Source of the DNA: Bacteroidales bacterium
Lineage (GTDB): Bacteria; Bacteroidota; Bacteroidia; Bacteroidales; UBA12170
Assembly (NCBI GenBank): GCA_016933745.1
Contig: JAFGAK010000125.1
Coordinates: 1-52,938 of the forward strand
Direction: 5' to 3'
Length of the DNA: 52,938 bases
The notes under the pieces are model-generated. The model had not been told where the DNA came from. It did not search any database and saw only the letters and a list, made by a program, of their open reading frames with translations. This document shows, piece after piece, positions 8,618-16,347 of the stretch. Numbering within the stretch: the first letter of the stretch is position 1; the number at the start of each line of letters is the position of its first letter. The translations under genes and the position numbers were made by a program.

Positions 8618-10312
8618 TTATCTTAACACTATTTTATTTCGAATAGATTGGTTGTTAATTGTTTTTAAATCAATGATATAAACACCTTTTGATAAAAAGG
8701 ATAAATCGATTTGTATAAAAGCTTCTGCTAAATTCTCCATCAAAACTAGTTGTCCGAGTGTGTTGTAAATTGTAATCTTGTTAAGCATTTGGCTCGATTC
8801 GATTTGTAATTGTTTGTTCAGTACAGGATTGTTAATTTTGATTGTTGGAACTAAGGTTGATTCCAGCCCTGAGTTTAATTTTTTCAAAGCGACATCAATC
8901 GTTTTGCTATCGTAATCGAGGATTGTTTGATTTTCGATGCGTTTTGTTTCGTAGCCATCGGCAGAAAAAATCAAATTGTAAACTCCGGATTTAATGGGTC
9001 TGAAATAATAACCATCGGCATTGGAGAAAACATCTGAATGATGCATATCGTGGTTCTCAATTTCAAGATTCCCAAGCAAAGGAGCCGAAGTTTCAAAATC
9101 AATAATTCGACCTTTAAAACCATAAGTCACTTGTTTTAAATAATTTAATAAGGAGTTTTTGTTATAGTCCCAATAATTGGTTAACTGACTTGCCGAAACC
9201 ATTTTTATGGTGGATTGTTCAATCGTAGTTTCTCTGCAATGCTGGAAATAATTCATATAATCTTGTCGTCCACCCGTAACAGAATACCAATCGTAACCGT
9301 TGGTTGTACCATCATCGAAACCAACCATGTAGCTAATGGAAGAAAAGTATTGCGCGGTATCTGCATATTCGTGCGCGACTAATTGCCACCAATCATTGTC
9401 AGCGTGGCGCGTAACCCATCGATCCCAAGGATAATTGAAAACTTCGGCTCCGGCGTGGGTATTGGCGGACATAACAAAGTTTTGTTCTTCTGCTAAAGCC
9501 ATGAAAATTTCCGTTTCTTTTTGCCAAGCTTTTCCATCCGGATGATCTCCATTCAATAAATCCGGGAAATTGCGGTTAATATCCACCGCATTGGCATTAA
9601 ATCGTGTGGCACCGTTCACTGTTTCATTGCCTCCAGCGTATAATCCATCTGGATTGGCTAAAGGATTAATCCATATTTCGATCTCATCTACCAATTGTTT
9701 TACTTTGTTATCTGTTTCGTAATTAGCCGTTAAATAGTCTATTAATCGTAAGAACAAAGTTGATGTAACAAGCTCATCGCCATGAATTTGTCCGGTGTAT
9801 AGGAATTGCGGTTCGTTTTCTTTGTTATCGATATTGTTTGATATTTTGGCGACTAATAATTCTCGACCTTCTACGGAAGTTCCTAAACTAAAAACTTGAC
9901 AAATGTCGGGATGGTTTTCGGCAAACTGATACATCAAGGTAACATAGTCGGAATAGGAGAGATACTGATTCCAGTCGTAGGTTTTTTTTAAGCTGCTATT
10001 GTACATGTCGGCTTGAAATCCGGTGTGGGGATGATCAAGCAATTCGTAAGTTTGGCGCTGTTGGAGAAACGCTTCAAAGTCAACTCGACTGGCATATGCA
10101 TACACCATTCCCTTATCGATTTTATCAATGGAAATAATTTTGCTTAATGACTGAACTTGACTTTTTGATTCCAAAGGAAATCGGAAATAGCATTCTTTAC
10201 TATCCTTGAAAATTTGATCAAGTTTTTGAGAAATAATAGGCTGACCCATTGCATTGTAAATTGTAATGAGCAGAACAATCAGAATTGCAAAATATTTGAA
10301 AGTTTTATTCAT
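8618..10312 (-). CDS. Secreted zinc carboxypeptidase (M14) with T9SS sorting domain
   Basis: A 564-residue exported metallopeptidase. Residues 1-23 are a signal peptide ending AMGQ. The M14 domain covers about 115-395: zinc ligands His177 and Glu180 in GQIHGDE, the NPLANPDG motif at 216-223, the substrate-binding RNFP near 247-250, the third ligand His286 in NTHAG, and the probable catalytic Glu365 in ETTIEQS. A carboxypeptidase-regulatory beta-sandwich (about 397-475) follows, with SNADGYYFRPIKSGVY. The last 75 residues form a type A T9SS sorting domain (ITIYNTLGQLV, then LSKGVYIIDL, ending KIVLR), so the enzyme should cross the outer membrane by T9SS. It lies 26 bp after dapA. Confidence 0.92.
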   Translation of the reverse strand: MNKTFKYFAILIVLLITIYNAMGQPIISQKLDQIFKDSKECYFRFPLESKSQVQSLSKIISIDKIDKGMVYAYASRVDFEAFLQQRQTYELLDHPHTGFQADMYNSSLKKTYDWNQYLSYSDYVTLMYQFAENHPDICQVFSLGTSVEGRELLVAKISNNIDNKENEPQFLYTGQIHGDELVTSTLFLRLIDYLTANYETDNKVKQLVDEIEIWINPLANPDGLYAGGNETVNGATRFNANAVDINRNFPDLLNGDHPDGKAWQKETEIFMALAEEQNFVMSANTHAGAEVFNYPWDRWVTRHADNDWWQLVAHEYADTAQYFSSISYMVGFDDGTTNGYDWYSVTGGRQDYMNYFQHCRETTIEQSTIKMVSASQLTNYWDYNKNSLLNYLKQVTYGFKGRIIDFETSAPLLGNLEIENHDMHHSDVFSNADGYYFRPIKSGVYNLIFSADGYETKRIENQTILDYDSKTIDVALKKLNSGLESTLVPTIKINNPVLNKQLQIESSQMLNKITIYNTLGQLVLMENLAEAFIQIDLSFLSKGVYIIDLKTINNQSIRNKIVLR

Positions 10313-10338
10313 GAAAAATATTTGCTGTTTAAAAGATT

Positions 10339-11235
10339 CTATCGTAGCGGACTTTTATAGTCATCAACAAAAGTCTTGATACGATTGAATGTTGGTACAT
10401 TCACTTTAACCAAAGGCAAACGTAAATTATTTTTCATGATTCCCATCACACTAAGAGCCGCTTTAATTCCAGCTGGATTTCCATCTTCGAAAATGGCTTC
10501 CATAAACTCCAATAAAGAATTGGTGATCAGTCTCGTTTTTTCGGTGTCTTTTTTAAGTCCGCTTTTTACAAGTTGCTGAAATTCATTTGGATACGCGTTT
10601 GCGGTTACGCTTATAACTCCTTTGCCTCCAAGCGCAACGATCGATTCCGTTAAAGCATCATCACCAGAAATCATTAAAAAATCTTTGGGTTTATCCCTCA
10701 GAATTTTCATGACTTGAACCAAATCGCCTGAAGCTTCTTTGATTCCAATAATATTGGAAAATTCGTGTGCTAGTTTCAACGTTGTTTCGGCACTTAAATT
10801 AACGGAAGTTCTTCCAGGGACATTGTATAAAATGAGTGGAAGCGGCGAAATATTAGCCAAAGCTTTGTAATGGTAATACAAACCTTTTTGATTGGGCTTG
10901 TTATAATAAGGTGTTACCGATAGAATGGCATCGATGCCTTCTGTATCCAAATGTTTTATAGTTTCGACAAGTTCTTGGGTATTATTACCCCCAATTCCAA
11001 CAACAATTGGTACCCGTTTATTTACGTTTTCTATGATAAAGTCAACTACCGCTTGTCGCTCATCCGGCGTAAGAGTAGCTGCTTCGGAGGTAGTACCAAG
11101 TGCGACAATATAATCAACTCCTCCTTTGATTACATGTTCGATCAAATTGCCAAGGGATGTAAAATCAACCGTGCCATATTTGTGGAAAGGAGTAGTTAAA
11201 GCAACTCCAACACCATGAAATTTTGAATGCATCAT
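10339..11235 (-). CDS. dapA: 4-hydroxy-tetrahydrodipicolinate synthase
   Basis: Condenses pyruvate with aspartate semialdehyde, the first committed step towards lysine and diaminopimelate, the latter a peptidoglycan component. The 298 residues carry the family motifs: GTTSEAATLTPDE near 47-59 with the catalytic-triad threonine Thr49, YYNKPNQKG at 110-118, Tyr138 in YNVPGRT, and the Schiff-base Lys166 in GIKEASGD. The start is ATG 11235 or the ATG just after it. It lies one base downstream of the DUF6913-like gene, so the two are almost certainly cotranscribed. Confidence 0.96.
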   Translation of the reverse strand: MMHSKFHGVGVALTTPFHKYGTVDFTSLGNLIEHVIKGGVDYIVALGTTSEAATLTPDERQAVVDFIIENVNKRVPIVVGIGGNNTQELVETIKHLDTEGIDAILSVTPYYNKPNQKGLYYHYKALANISPLPLILYNVPGRTSVNLSAETTLKLAHEFSNIIGIKEASGDLVQVMKILRDKPKDFLMISGDDALTESIVALGGKGVISVTANAYPNEFQQLVKSGLKKDTEKTRLITNSLLEFMEAIFEDGNPAGIKAALSVMGIMKNNLRLPLVKVNVPTFNRIKTFVDDYKSPLR

Positions 11236-11236
11236 T

Positions 11237-11809
11237 CTAAACTTTATTTATGATCTCTAAATATTTTATCACTTCTTGCACAAACATATATTTGGATTTT
11301 GATGAATCGCTTTGAATCATCAAATCAGCATATAGTTTGCTAAATTCGCTGGTCGGCATTACTTTTAATCGTGCTCTTGACTGAACAAACACATACTGTA
11401 AACCAAAACTTGGAGAACTTGTCATATCAACAATGATATCGAATTCTGTTTCTGTAAATTTTTGTAAGTTTTGATCTTTTTTTGGTTTTCCAAACCAATT
11501 ACACGCAGATTTTGTAAGTACACTCCAACCTGTTTTATTTGTAAATATATCCTTTTCAATCAACTTGTCAAAAAATATCAACTGAAAAACTTGTTTATTA
11601 TAGGTCAACAAAAGCTTTTCGATGGCTTCAATTTCTTCTATTTCCTTCTTGTTTTTGGGATTTGATAAGATTGCAATGCTTTTAGCAGATGCAAAGTTAA
11701 GCGCTATAACACTTCTGTTATTGCTTTTGCATGCATTCTTTAAACTCACTTGTTGAATGAATTGAATTAGTCCCACCCCAAATATGTATTTTAATGAAAA
11801 GGAAAACAA
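11237..11809 (-). CDS. DUF6913-like protein upstream of dapA
   Basis: A protein of up to 190 residues that I assign to DUF6913 from its position directly before dapA and from its shape: a short N-terminal helix, a domain around SIAILSNPKNKKEIEEIE, a mid-region FDIIVDMTSSPSFGLQYV, and a C-terminal helix ending VIKYLEIINKV. No catalytic motif is seen. The start is unclear: the frame opens with TTG at 11809, but a promoter-like TAAATTTG overlaps that codon, and a GTG at 11776 would give 179 residues. No ATG is available near the N-terminus. Confidence 0.6.
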   Translation of the reverse strand: MFSFSLKYIFGVGLIQFIQQVSLKNACKSNNRSVIALNFASAKSIAILSNPKNKKEIEEIEAIEKLLLTYNKQVFQLIFFDKLIEKDIFTNKTGWSVLTKSACNWFGKPKKDQNLQKFTETEFDIIVDMTSSPSFGLQYVFVQSRARLKVMPTSEFSKLYADLMIQSDSSKSKYMFVQEVIKYLEIINKV

Positions 11810-11930
11810 ATTTACATTTTTTTCTTTGTCTTTAAAGATTCCACAAAGTATTGCATTGATTTTTAGAAATGAAGTGAGAAGTAGGAATGAATTTGTTTAT
11901 TTTTATAGGCTCTAATTAAAATTGTCATCT

Positions 11931-12995
11931 ATGAATTTAGAAAATAATGTTGCCAGTTCAAATGGATTAAAATTCTGGATCATCTCTGCCTCTTTGGTTA
12001 TTCTGATAGCGGGATTAAAAAGTGCTTCACAAATTGTTACTTTATTTTTATTGGCAATTCTAATAACGGCAATAAGTCTGGCTCCATTCGATTGGTTAAA
12101 AAAGAAAAAATTTTCAGAATCGATGGCCATGTTAACCATTTTATTTTCCTTGTGGATATTAACAACTGGTTTAGTTTTGCTCTTAGGATCTTCTATCAGC
12201 AATTTCATTGATACGATTCCAAGTTATCAAGCAAAAGTGGAACAATTGTGGGAATCCATAAGTCAATACCTTGTGAATTATGGTTTTATTGATGCAGACG
12301 TTACTGCAATGGATCAGATAAATCCAACAAAAATTTTATCATTAGCCGGGAATGTATTTTCGGGATTTAGTAATATGTTGAGCAATTCATTTTTAATTCT
12401 ATTGGTTTTTATTTTTATGTTGTTAGAAGTCTCAAGTTTTAAAAATAAATTGGTATTAATCTCTCCGGAATCTCTCAATAGGGTAGATAAAATAGTATCA
12501 AGTTTAAAGAAATATTTTGGAATTAAAACCGTGACTAGTTTATTAACAGGAGTTCTGGTAAGTATCGGTTTGGCTATTTTAGGAGTTGACTTCCCAATTT
12601 TATGGGGCGCGTTAGCTTTTTTGCTTAATTTTATTCCCAATATCGGATCCATTATTGCTGCTATTCCCGCTATTCTTCTGGCATTTTTACAGTTACCTCC
12701 TTGGGTTGGGATTAGTACAATTGTTTTGTTTTTCGTAATTAACTTTGTTATAGGAAGTGTTTTAGAACCTAAATTGATGGGAAAAAGTTTAGGTCTTTCA
12801 TCCTTTGTGGTATTTATATCCTTAATTATTTGGGGATGGATATTAGGAACTGTGGGTATGTTAATAGCCACGCCCTTAACCATTACGCTAAAGATTATCT
12901 TTGATAGTAAAGCTGAAACTCGAAATATTGGAATAATGCTTGGAGATAGTTCAGCAATTAAAGAGATTAAAAAAAATGAGAATTTTGAAAAATAA
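11931..12995 (+). CDS. AI-2E family transporter (UPF0118/PerM-like)
   Basis: A 354-residue inner-membrane protein of the AI-2E exporter / PerM family. Two or three helices near the start (WIISASLVILIAGL, then LFLLAILITAISLAPF) are followed by a soluble section of about 75-140 and a cluster of helices. The family signature lies in FPILWGALAFLLNFIPNIGS, followed by IAAIPAILLAFLQ. The C-terminal region has EPKLMGKSLGLSSFVVFISLIIWGWILG (split here: EPKLMGKSLGLS, then a hydrophobic segment), the usual hallmark. I prefer ATG 11931 over a TTG three codons earlier. Substrates of this family differ widely, so autoinducer transport should not be assumed. A tRNA promoter begins just after its stop. Confidence 0.88.
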   Translation: MNLENNVASSNGLKFWIISASLVILIAGLKSASQIVTLFLLAILITAISLAPFDWLKKKKFSESMAMLTILFSLWILTTGLVLLLGSSISNFIDTIPSYQAKVEQLWESISQYLVNYGFIDADVTAMDQINPTKILSLAGNVFSGFSNMLSNSFLILLVFIFMLLEVSSFKNKLVLISPESLNRVDKIVSSLKKYFGIKTVTSLLTGVLVSIGLAILGVDFPILWGALAFLLNFIPNIGSIIAAIPAILLAFLQLPPWVGISTIVLFFVINFVIGSVLEPKLMGKSLGLSSFVVFISLIIWGWILGTVGMLIATPLTITLKIIFDSKAETRNIGIMLGDSSAIKEIKKNENFEK

Positions 12996-13026
12996 GTTTT
13001 AATTGAACAAAAAAGTTGTAAATTTG
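12996..13026 (+). promoter_or_regulatory. Promoter of tRNA-Arg
   Basis: TAAATTTG at 13019-13026 matches TAnnTTTG exactly. A GTTT/TTTT -33-like element sits 18-19 nt upstream, starting at the base after the upstream stop codon. The tRNA begins 24 nt downstream of the -7 box. Confidence 0.65.
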
Positions 13027-13049
13027 CAGCCGCAACAGCAAGTTGCTTT

Positions 13050-13126
13050 GGACCTGTAGCATAATTGGATAGTGCACCTGACTACGGATCAGGAGGTTAG
13101 GGGTTCGAATCCCTTCAGGTTCACCA
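13050..13126 (+). tRNA. tRNA-Arg (anticodon ACG)
   Basis: A full cloverleaf is visible. The acceptor stem GGACCTG pairs with CAGGTTC. The D arm starts GCAT, the anticodon stem CCTGA/TCAGG encloses the loop CTACGGA, and the T arm is AGGGG-TTCGAAT-CCCTT with one wobble. The anticodon ACG reads Arg codons of the CGN box; A34 would normally be converted to inosine by TadA. The 3' CCA is encoded (13124-13126). Confidence 0.97.
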
Positions 13127-13133
13127 CAAAATC

Positions 13134-13170
13134 AAAGAGTTATAATCGAAAAGATTGTAGCTCTTTTTTT
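13134..13170 (+). terminator. Terminator of tRNA-Arg
   Basis: A 14-bp stem with two G-U pairs, AAAGAGTTATAATC pairing with GATTGTAGCTCTTT, encloses the loop GAAAA and runs into a T tract to 13170. It starts 7 nt after the CCA end. Confidence 0.85.
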
Positions 13171-13316
13171 GTACAAGCTTGGAACCTCCTTTTAAAAGAG
13201 ATTTAATACATTCTAAATTTTATATCCTCTTTTATCAGAAGGCGAAAAGAATCTCCCTTTAATCGCTTTTTATTTGCTGTTTTTTAAATTAGATGCGTGG
13301 TTAAAAACCTTTTGGT

Positions 13317-13344
13317 TGTTAACAATTTGCTGTTTGTTACTTTG
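13317..13344 (+). promoter_or_regulatory. Possible promoter of the OmpA-like gene
   Basis: TTACTTTG at 13337-13344 differs from TAnnTTTG at one position; TTTG-like sequence lies about 20 nt upstream but spacing is not ideal. It would leave a leader of about 70 nt. The rest of the 292-nt gap from the tRNA to the start codon holds the tRNA terminator and nothing else I can identify. Confidence 0.3.
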
Positions 13345-13418
13345 TGAATGTCCAAACTCCCAAAGGTTCAATAATCTGTAAATTCACAAAATAGAATAGT
13401 GTCAAAAAATCACAGTTT

Positions 13419-14798
13419 ATGGATGCCGTGAAAAAATACAAAGTAAAATTTAAAAGTAGGAGTCGCAGAGTGACTGTTCTGCTTGGAATATTAATGCTCT
13501 CAGGTGCAATGTTTGCACAGTCGGGGAATCAGGGTGAAGTTTTGGATACGAATAATCCGGATTATACAGCGCCTAAAAACGGACTTTTGAAAAACTGGTT
13601 TATCGGTGTAAATGGAGGTGGAACTTTTATGCTTTCCAGTTTGCATGAGAAACCATATAGTTGGGCTGCTGGCGCTGTTTTGGGAAAACAATTGAATAGA
13701 AAAGTTGCCATTCGTGCCGATTATTTGTACGGAAAAATGCATGCGGAAGGAACATTAGGTGGCTTGACACTAGCCAACGATGTAGATTTCATGGATGCTG
13801 CACTGCTTTTTAAAATGAGTTTGAACGATTTCGTTTTTACTAATACACCAAAATTTCTGCGGGAGTTTTATGTTTTTGGAGGAGGTGGTGTTACCCTTTT
13901 TAATTCAAAAGTGGTAAATACAACTACCAATACTTTTGTAATTGGACAAGGTTGGGATGCTACAGGAACTGTTAAGACTGACAAAGTGATGACTCCATTT
14001 GTGCCTTTGGGTGCTGGTTTAGCATTTAATATTTCAGATCGTTTTTATATTACTACAGAATTCAGTTACCGTTATTCACAAGATAATTTAATGGACGGTG
14101 GAATTAGCACCAAAGCAACAAATTATACGTACACTTCCTTGGGTTTTGTTTATAATATTGGCAAACCAAGTTTTACACCACAGCAAATTACATCGGATGT
14201 GATTGAGAATAAAGTGAAATCTTCTGTTTCGGAGGAAGTAAAAAAGGAAATGACTGCTAAGATTGAATCAGAAATGGCTCCTTTGAAAGAAGAAGTACAA
14301 AACCAAACGAAAGCATTAAATACAAATAAAGAGGCGGTACTCGCGCTACAAGAAGAAATAGAGACACGTATCAACGCTTTGAACGAATCCTTGAAAGCCG
14401 GAACGGTTACCACCCAAATGCCTGATGGAACAACACAACAAACACCTGTTACTCAAATTGCCGGAGGTTCTGTCCCCACTTTAACAAGTATTTATTTTGC
14501 ATTCAATTCTTTATACATTACTGCCGAAATGCAAAGAGAAATTGCAGTTATTGCAAAGATCATGAAGAAAAACAGAGATTTGAAATGCGAAATTACCGGA
14601 AATGCTAGCAATGTGGGAAGTCCGGAATACAATATGATGCTTAGTCAAAAACGTGCCGAAGCGGTTGCTCGTTTGTTGGTGGATGAATTTGGAATCAGTG
14701 AAAATCGTCTGACGATTAAATCCATCGGATTAACGGATCCTCTAGCCAAGAATTTGCAAAATATTAATAGAAGAGTAGATCTACAATTGTTTAGGTAA
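13419..14798 (+). CDS. OmpA family outer membrane protein
   Basis: A 459-residue outer membrane protein. The N-terminus is basic for about 17 residues, then has a signal sequence ending GAMFAQ (cleavage near 33). Residues of about 50-250 form a small beta-barrel, with alternating strands such as KVAIRADYLYG and a C-terminal strand YTSLGFVYNIG. A charged coiled coil of about 265-330 (VKKEMTAKIESEMAPLKEEV) leads to an OmpA peptidoglycan-binding domain at about 355-459, with IYFAFNS, then SQKRAEAVARLLV and NRRVDL. It should anchor the outer membrane to the cell wall. It is flanked by its own weak promoter and a strong terminator, so is probably monocistronic. Confidence 0.93.
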   Translation: MDAVKKYKVKFKSRSRRVTVLLGILMLSGAMFAQSGNQGEVLDTNNPDYTAPKNGLLKNWFIGVNGGGTFMLSSLHEKPYSWAAGAVLGKQLNRKVAIRADYLYGKMHAEGTLGGLTLANDVDFMDAALLFKMSLNDFVFTNTPKFLREFYVFGGGGVTLFNSKVVNTTTNTFVIGQGWDATGTVKTDKVMTPFVPLGAGLAFNISDRFYITTEFSYRYSQDNLMDGGISTKATNYTYTSLGFVYNIGKPSFTPQQITSDVIENKVKSSVSEEVKKEMTAKIESEMAPLKEEVQNQTKALNTNKEAVLALQEEIETRINALNESLKAGTVTTQMPDGTTQQTPVTQIAGGSVPTLTSIYFAFNSLYITAEMQREIAVIAKIMKKNRDLKCEITGNASNVGSPEYNMMLSQKRAEAVARLLVDEFGISENRLTIKSIGLTDPLAKNLQNINRRVDLQLFR

Positions 14799-14817
14799 TA
14801 TAATTTATTTAGAGAAG

Positions 14818-14852
14818 AAAGGCGGTCGATTTCGACCGCCTTTTCTTTTTTA
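14818..14852. terminator. Bidirectional terminator between ompA-like gene and pyrI
   Basis: A perfect GC-rich 9-bp stem, GGCGGTCGA (14821-14829) and TCGACCGCC (14832-14840), with a 2-nt gap that will open to a 4-nt loop. It is flanked by AAA on the left and TTTTCTTTTTT on the right. It should stop the plus-strand OmpA transcript and, with TTTCTTC on the other strand, also serve pyrBI. Confidence 0.9.
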
Positions 14853-15320
14853 TTGAAACCTCATATTTTCCTGAGTTGTTGTTTTTTCGCAATAATTACA
14901 AAGAAGTTTTATCACTCCTTTATCATCTGTAAATACTTTGAATTTGGTTGGAACACTTTGGTGGTTTGTAATACATTTAGGGTTAAAGCACTTTACAAAA
15001 GATTGAACTTCTTTTGGCGTTTCAACGGAATACTTACTTACTACTTTATAATCTTTTATTTCGATAAGCGTTGCTGTTGGAGCAACGAGAGCGATTTTAT
15101 TAATTTCTTCTCGATCAAAAAAACGATCGCTAATTTTAATGATGCCTTTACTTCCATACTTCTTGCTACTCATATTGGTGCCAAAATACACCGGATTATC
15201 ATTTTTATCTAAATTTAAAATATGAATGGCTGTAAAGAGTCTGTTCGATGGAATATGATCGATTACCGTCCCATTTTCTAGGGCAGAAACTTTTAATTCT
15301 TTTTGTATGTTATGATCCAT
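14850..15320 (-). CDS. pyrI: Aspartate carbamoyltransferase regulatory subunit
   Basis: The regulatory chain of aspartate transcarbamoylase; in characterised enzymes it binds ATP, CTP and UTP and confers feedback control on pyrimidine synthesis. The 156 residues include an N-terminal nucleotide-binding domain starting ELKVSALENGTVIDHIP, and a C-terminal zinc domain with four ligands, Cys111, Cys116, Cys141 and Cys144 (CFNPKC and CNYC). It follows pyrB by 19 bp, the standard pyrBI order. Its presence indicates an allosterically regulated class of enzyme. Confidence 0.96.
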   Translation of the reverse strand: MDHNIQKELKVSALENGTVIDHIPSNRLFTAIHILNLDKNDNPVYFGTNMSSKKYGSKGIIKISDRFFDREEINKIALVAPTATLIEIKDYKVVSKYSVETPKEVQSFVKCFNPKCITNHQSVPTKFKVFTDDKGVIKLLCNYCEKTTTQENMRFQ

Positions 15321-15339
15321 TTTATTCTTCTTTTTGAAA

Positions 15340-16257
15340 TTATTTTAAACCTAAGATTGTTGCCACAATGGCTTCGCGCACATAAACCCCGTTAAGTGCT
15401 TGCTGAAAATAGTAAGCTTTTGGGTTTTTGTCAACGGCTTCTTCTATTTCGTTAACCCGAGGAAGCGGATGTAAAACTCGCATATTGGTTTTTGTATTCT
15501 TAAGCATATGATCTTTTAGAATATAAGAATTTTTAACTCGTTCGTATTCAATTGGGTCTGCAAATCGCTCGCGCTGAATTCGAGTCATATATAGAATATC
15601 TACCTGATCGATAACTTCTTCAATTTCTGTATATTGATGATATTTTAATCCCGCCTCTTTGATGTATTTTTTGATTGCGCTTGGAAGTTTCAATTCTTCG
15701 GGAGATACCAAATGAAAGGTTGCATTAAATTGTGATAATGCGATAACCAAAGAATGAACGGTTCTTCCGTATTTTAAATCGCCAACAAAAGCAATATGAA
15801 TGTTTTCTAAAGTGCCTTGTGTTTTTCGAATGGAATACATATCCAACAAGCATTGTGTAGGGTGCTGGTTGGCTCCATCTCCGGCATTGATAATTGGCAC
15901 GCTGGAAACTTCGCTCGCCCATCTAGCGCTTCCGTCTAATGGATGACGCATCACAATAAGGTCGGAATAGTTAGCTACGGTTTTGATCGTGTCCATCAAG
16001 GTTTCGCCTTTAGATGTGCTCGAACTAGCAGCATCTGTAAAGCCAATGATTTTTCCTCCTAATTGCGAAATAGCACTTTCAAAGCTGAGTCGTGTTCGTG
16101 TAGATGGCTCAAAAAAAAGTGTTGCTACCACGTGATTTTCTAGAATTTTTTGTCTGGGATTTTTTTCAAAATCTTCGGCAACATCCAGAATGTGCAAATA
16201 CTCTTCTTTGCTGTAATCGTTGATTGAAATTAAACTTCGATTCTTCATACGGTTCAT
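15340..16257 (-). CDS. pyrB: Aspartate carbamoyltransferase catalytic subunit
   Basis: Makes N-carbamoyl-L-aspartate from carbamoyl phosphate and aspartate, the committed step of pyrimidine synthesis. The 305-residue length is typical. The carbamoyl-phosphate loop is [11 protein letters not shown] at 51-61; the [12 protein letters not shown] motif and the later HPLPRV near residue 268 complete the active site. Two ATG codons are possible, at 16257 and 16248. The short leader after the cpgS-like gene contains a terminator hairpin overlapping a candidate promoter, so expression may be independent of the upstream gene. Confidence 0.96.
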   Translation of the reverse strand: MNRMKNRSLISINDYSKEEYLHILDVAEDFEKNPRQKILENHVVATLFFEPSTRTRLSFESAISQLGGKIIGFTDAASSSTSKGETLMDTIKTVANYSDLIVMRHPLDGSARWASEVSSVPIINAGDGANQHPTQCLLDMYSIRKTQGTLENIHIAFVGDLKYGRTVHSLVIALSQFNATFHLVSPEELKLPSAIKKYIKEAGLKYHQYTEIEEVIDQVDILYMTRIQRERFADPIEYERVKNSYILKDHMLKNTKTNMRVLHPLPRVNEIEEAVDKNPKAYYFQQALNGVYVREAIVATILGLK

Positions 16258-16281
16258 TTTTGTTAAAGGTTGTTAGGTTTC

Positions 16282-16312
16282 AAAAAAAATGGCGACTAAT
16301 CCTAGCCGCCAT
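16282..16312 (-). terminator. Terminator after the cpgS-like gene / leader hairpin of pyrB
   Basis: A 10-bp stem with one G-U pair, ATGGCGGCTA and TAGTCGCCAT read on the minus strand, with the loop GGAT and an eight-T run. It lies between the cpgS-like stop and pyrB. It is either the terminator of the upstream gene or an attenuator for pyrBI. Confidence 0.85.
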
Positions 16313-16347
16313 CAAAATTATTTCTCTAAATGATATTTGTTTACAAA
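16313..16347 (-). promoter_or_regulatory. Candidate pyrBI promoter overlapping the hairpin
   Basis: TAATTTTG (16313-16320 on the minus strand) matches TAnnTTTG exactly and overlaps the end of the cpgS-like gene. TTTG lies 23 nt upstream (16344-16347), the long end of the accepted spacing. The hairpin starts at the next base, so a transcript starting here would begin inside the hairpin's first arm. Confidence 0.45.

Noticed and set aside
12314-12883. A 189-residue open frame on the minus strand
   Set aside because: It lies wholly antisense to the AI-2E family gene, has no family motif and its basic, low-complexity composition is what the opposite strand of a membrane-protein gene gives.
11930-12995. 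Autoinducer-2 export as the function of the AI-2E family protein
   Set aside because: Family name only; members have other substrates and there is no quorum-sensing gene near.
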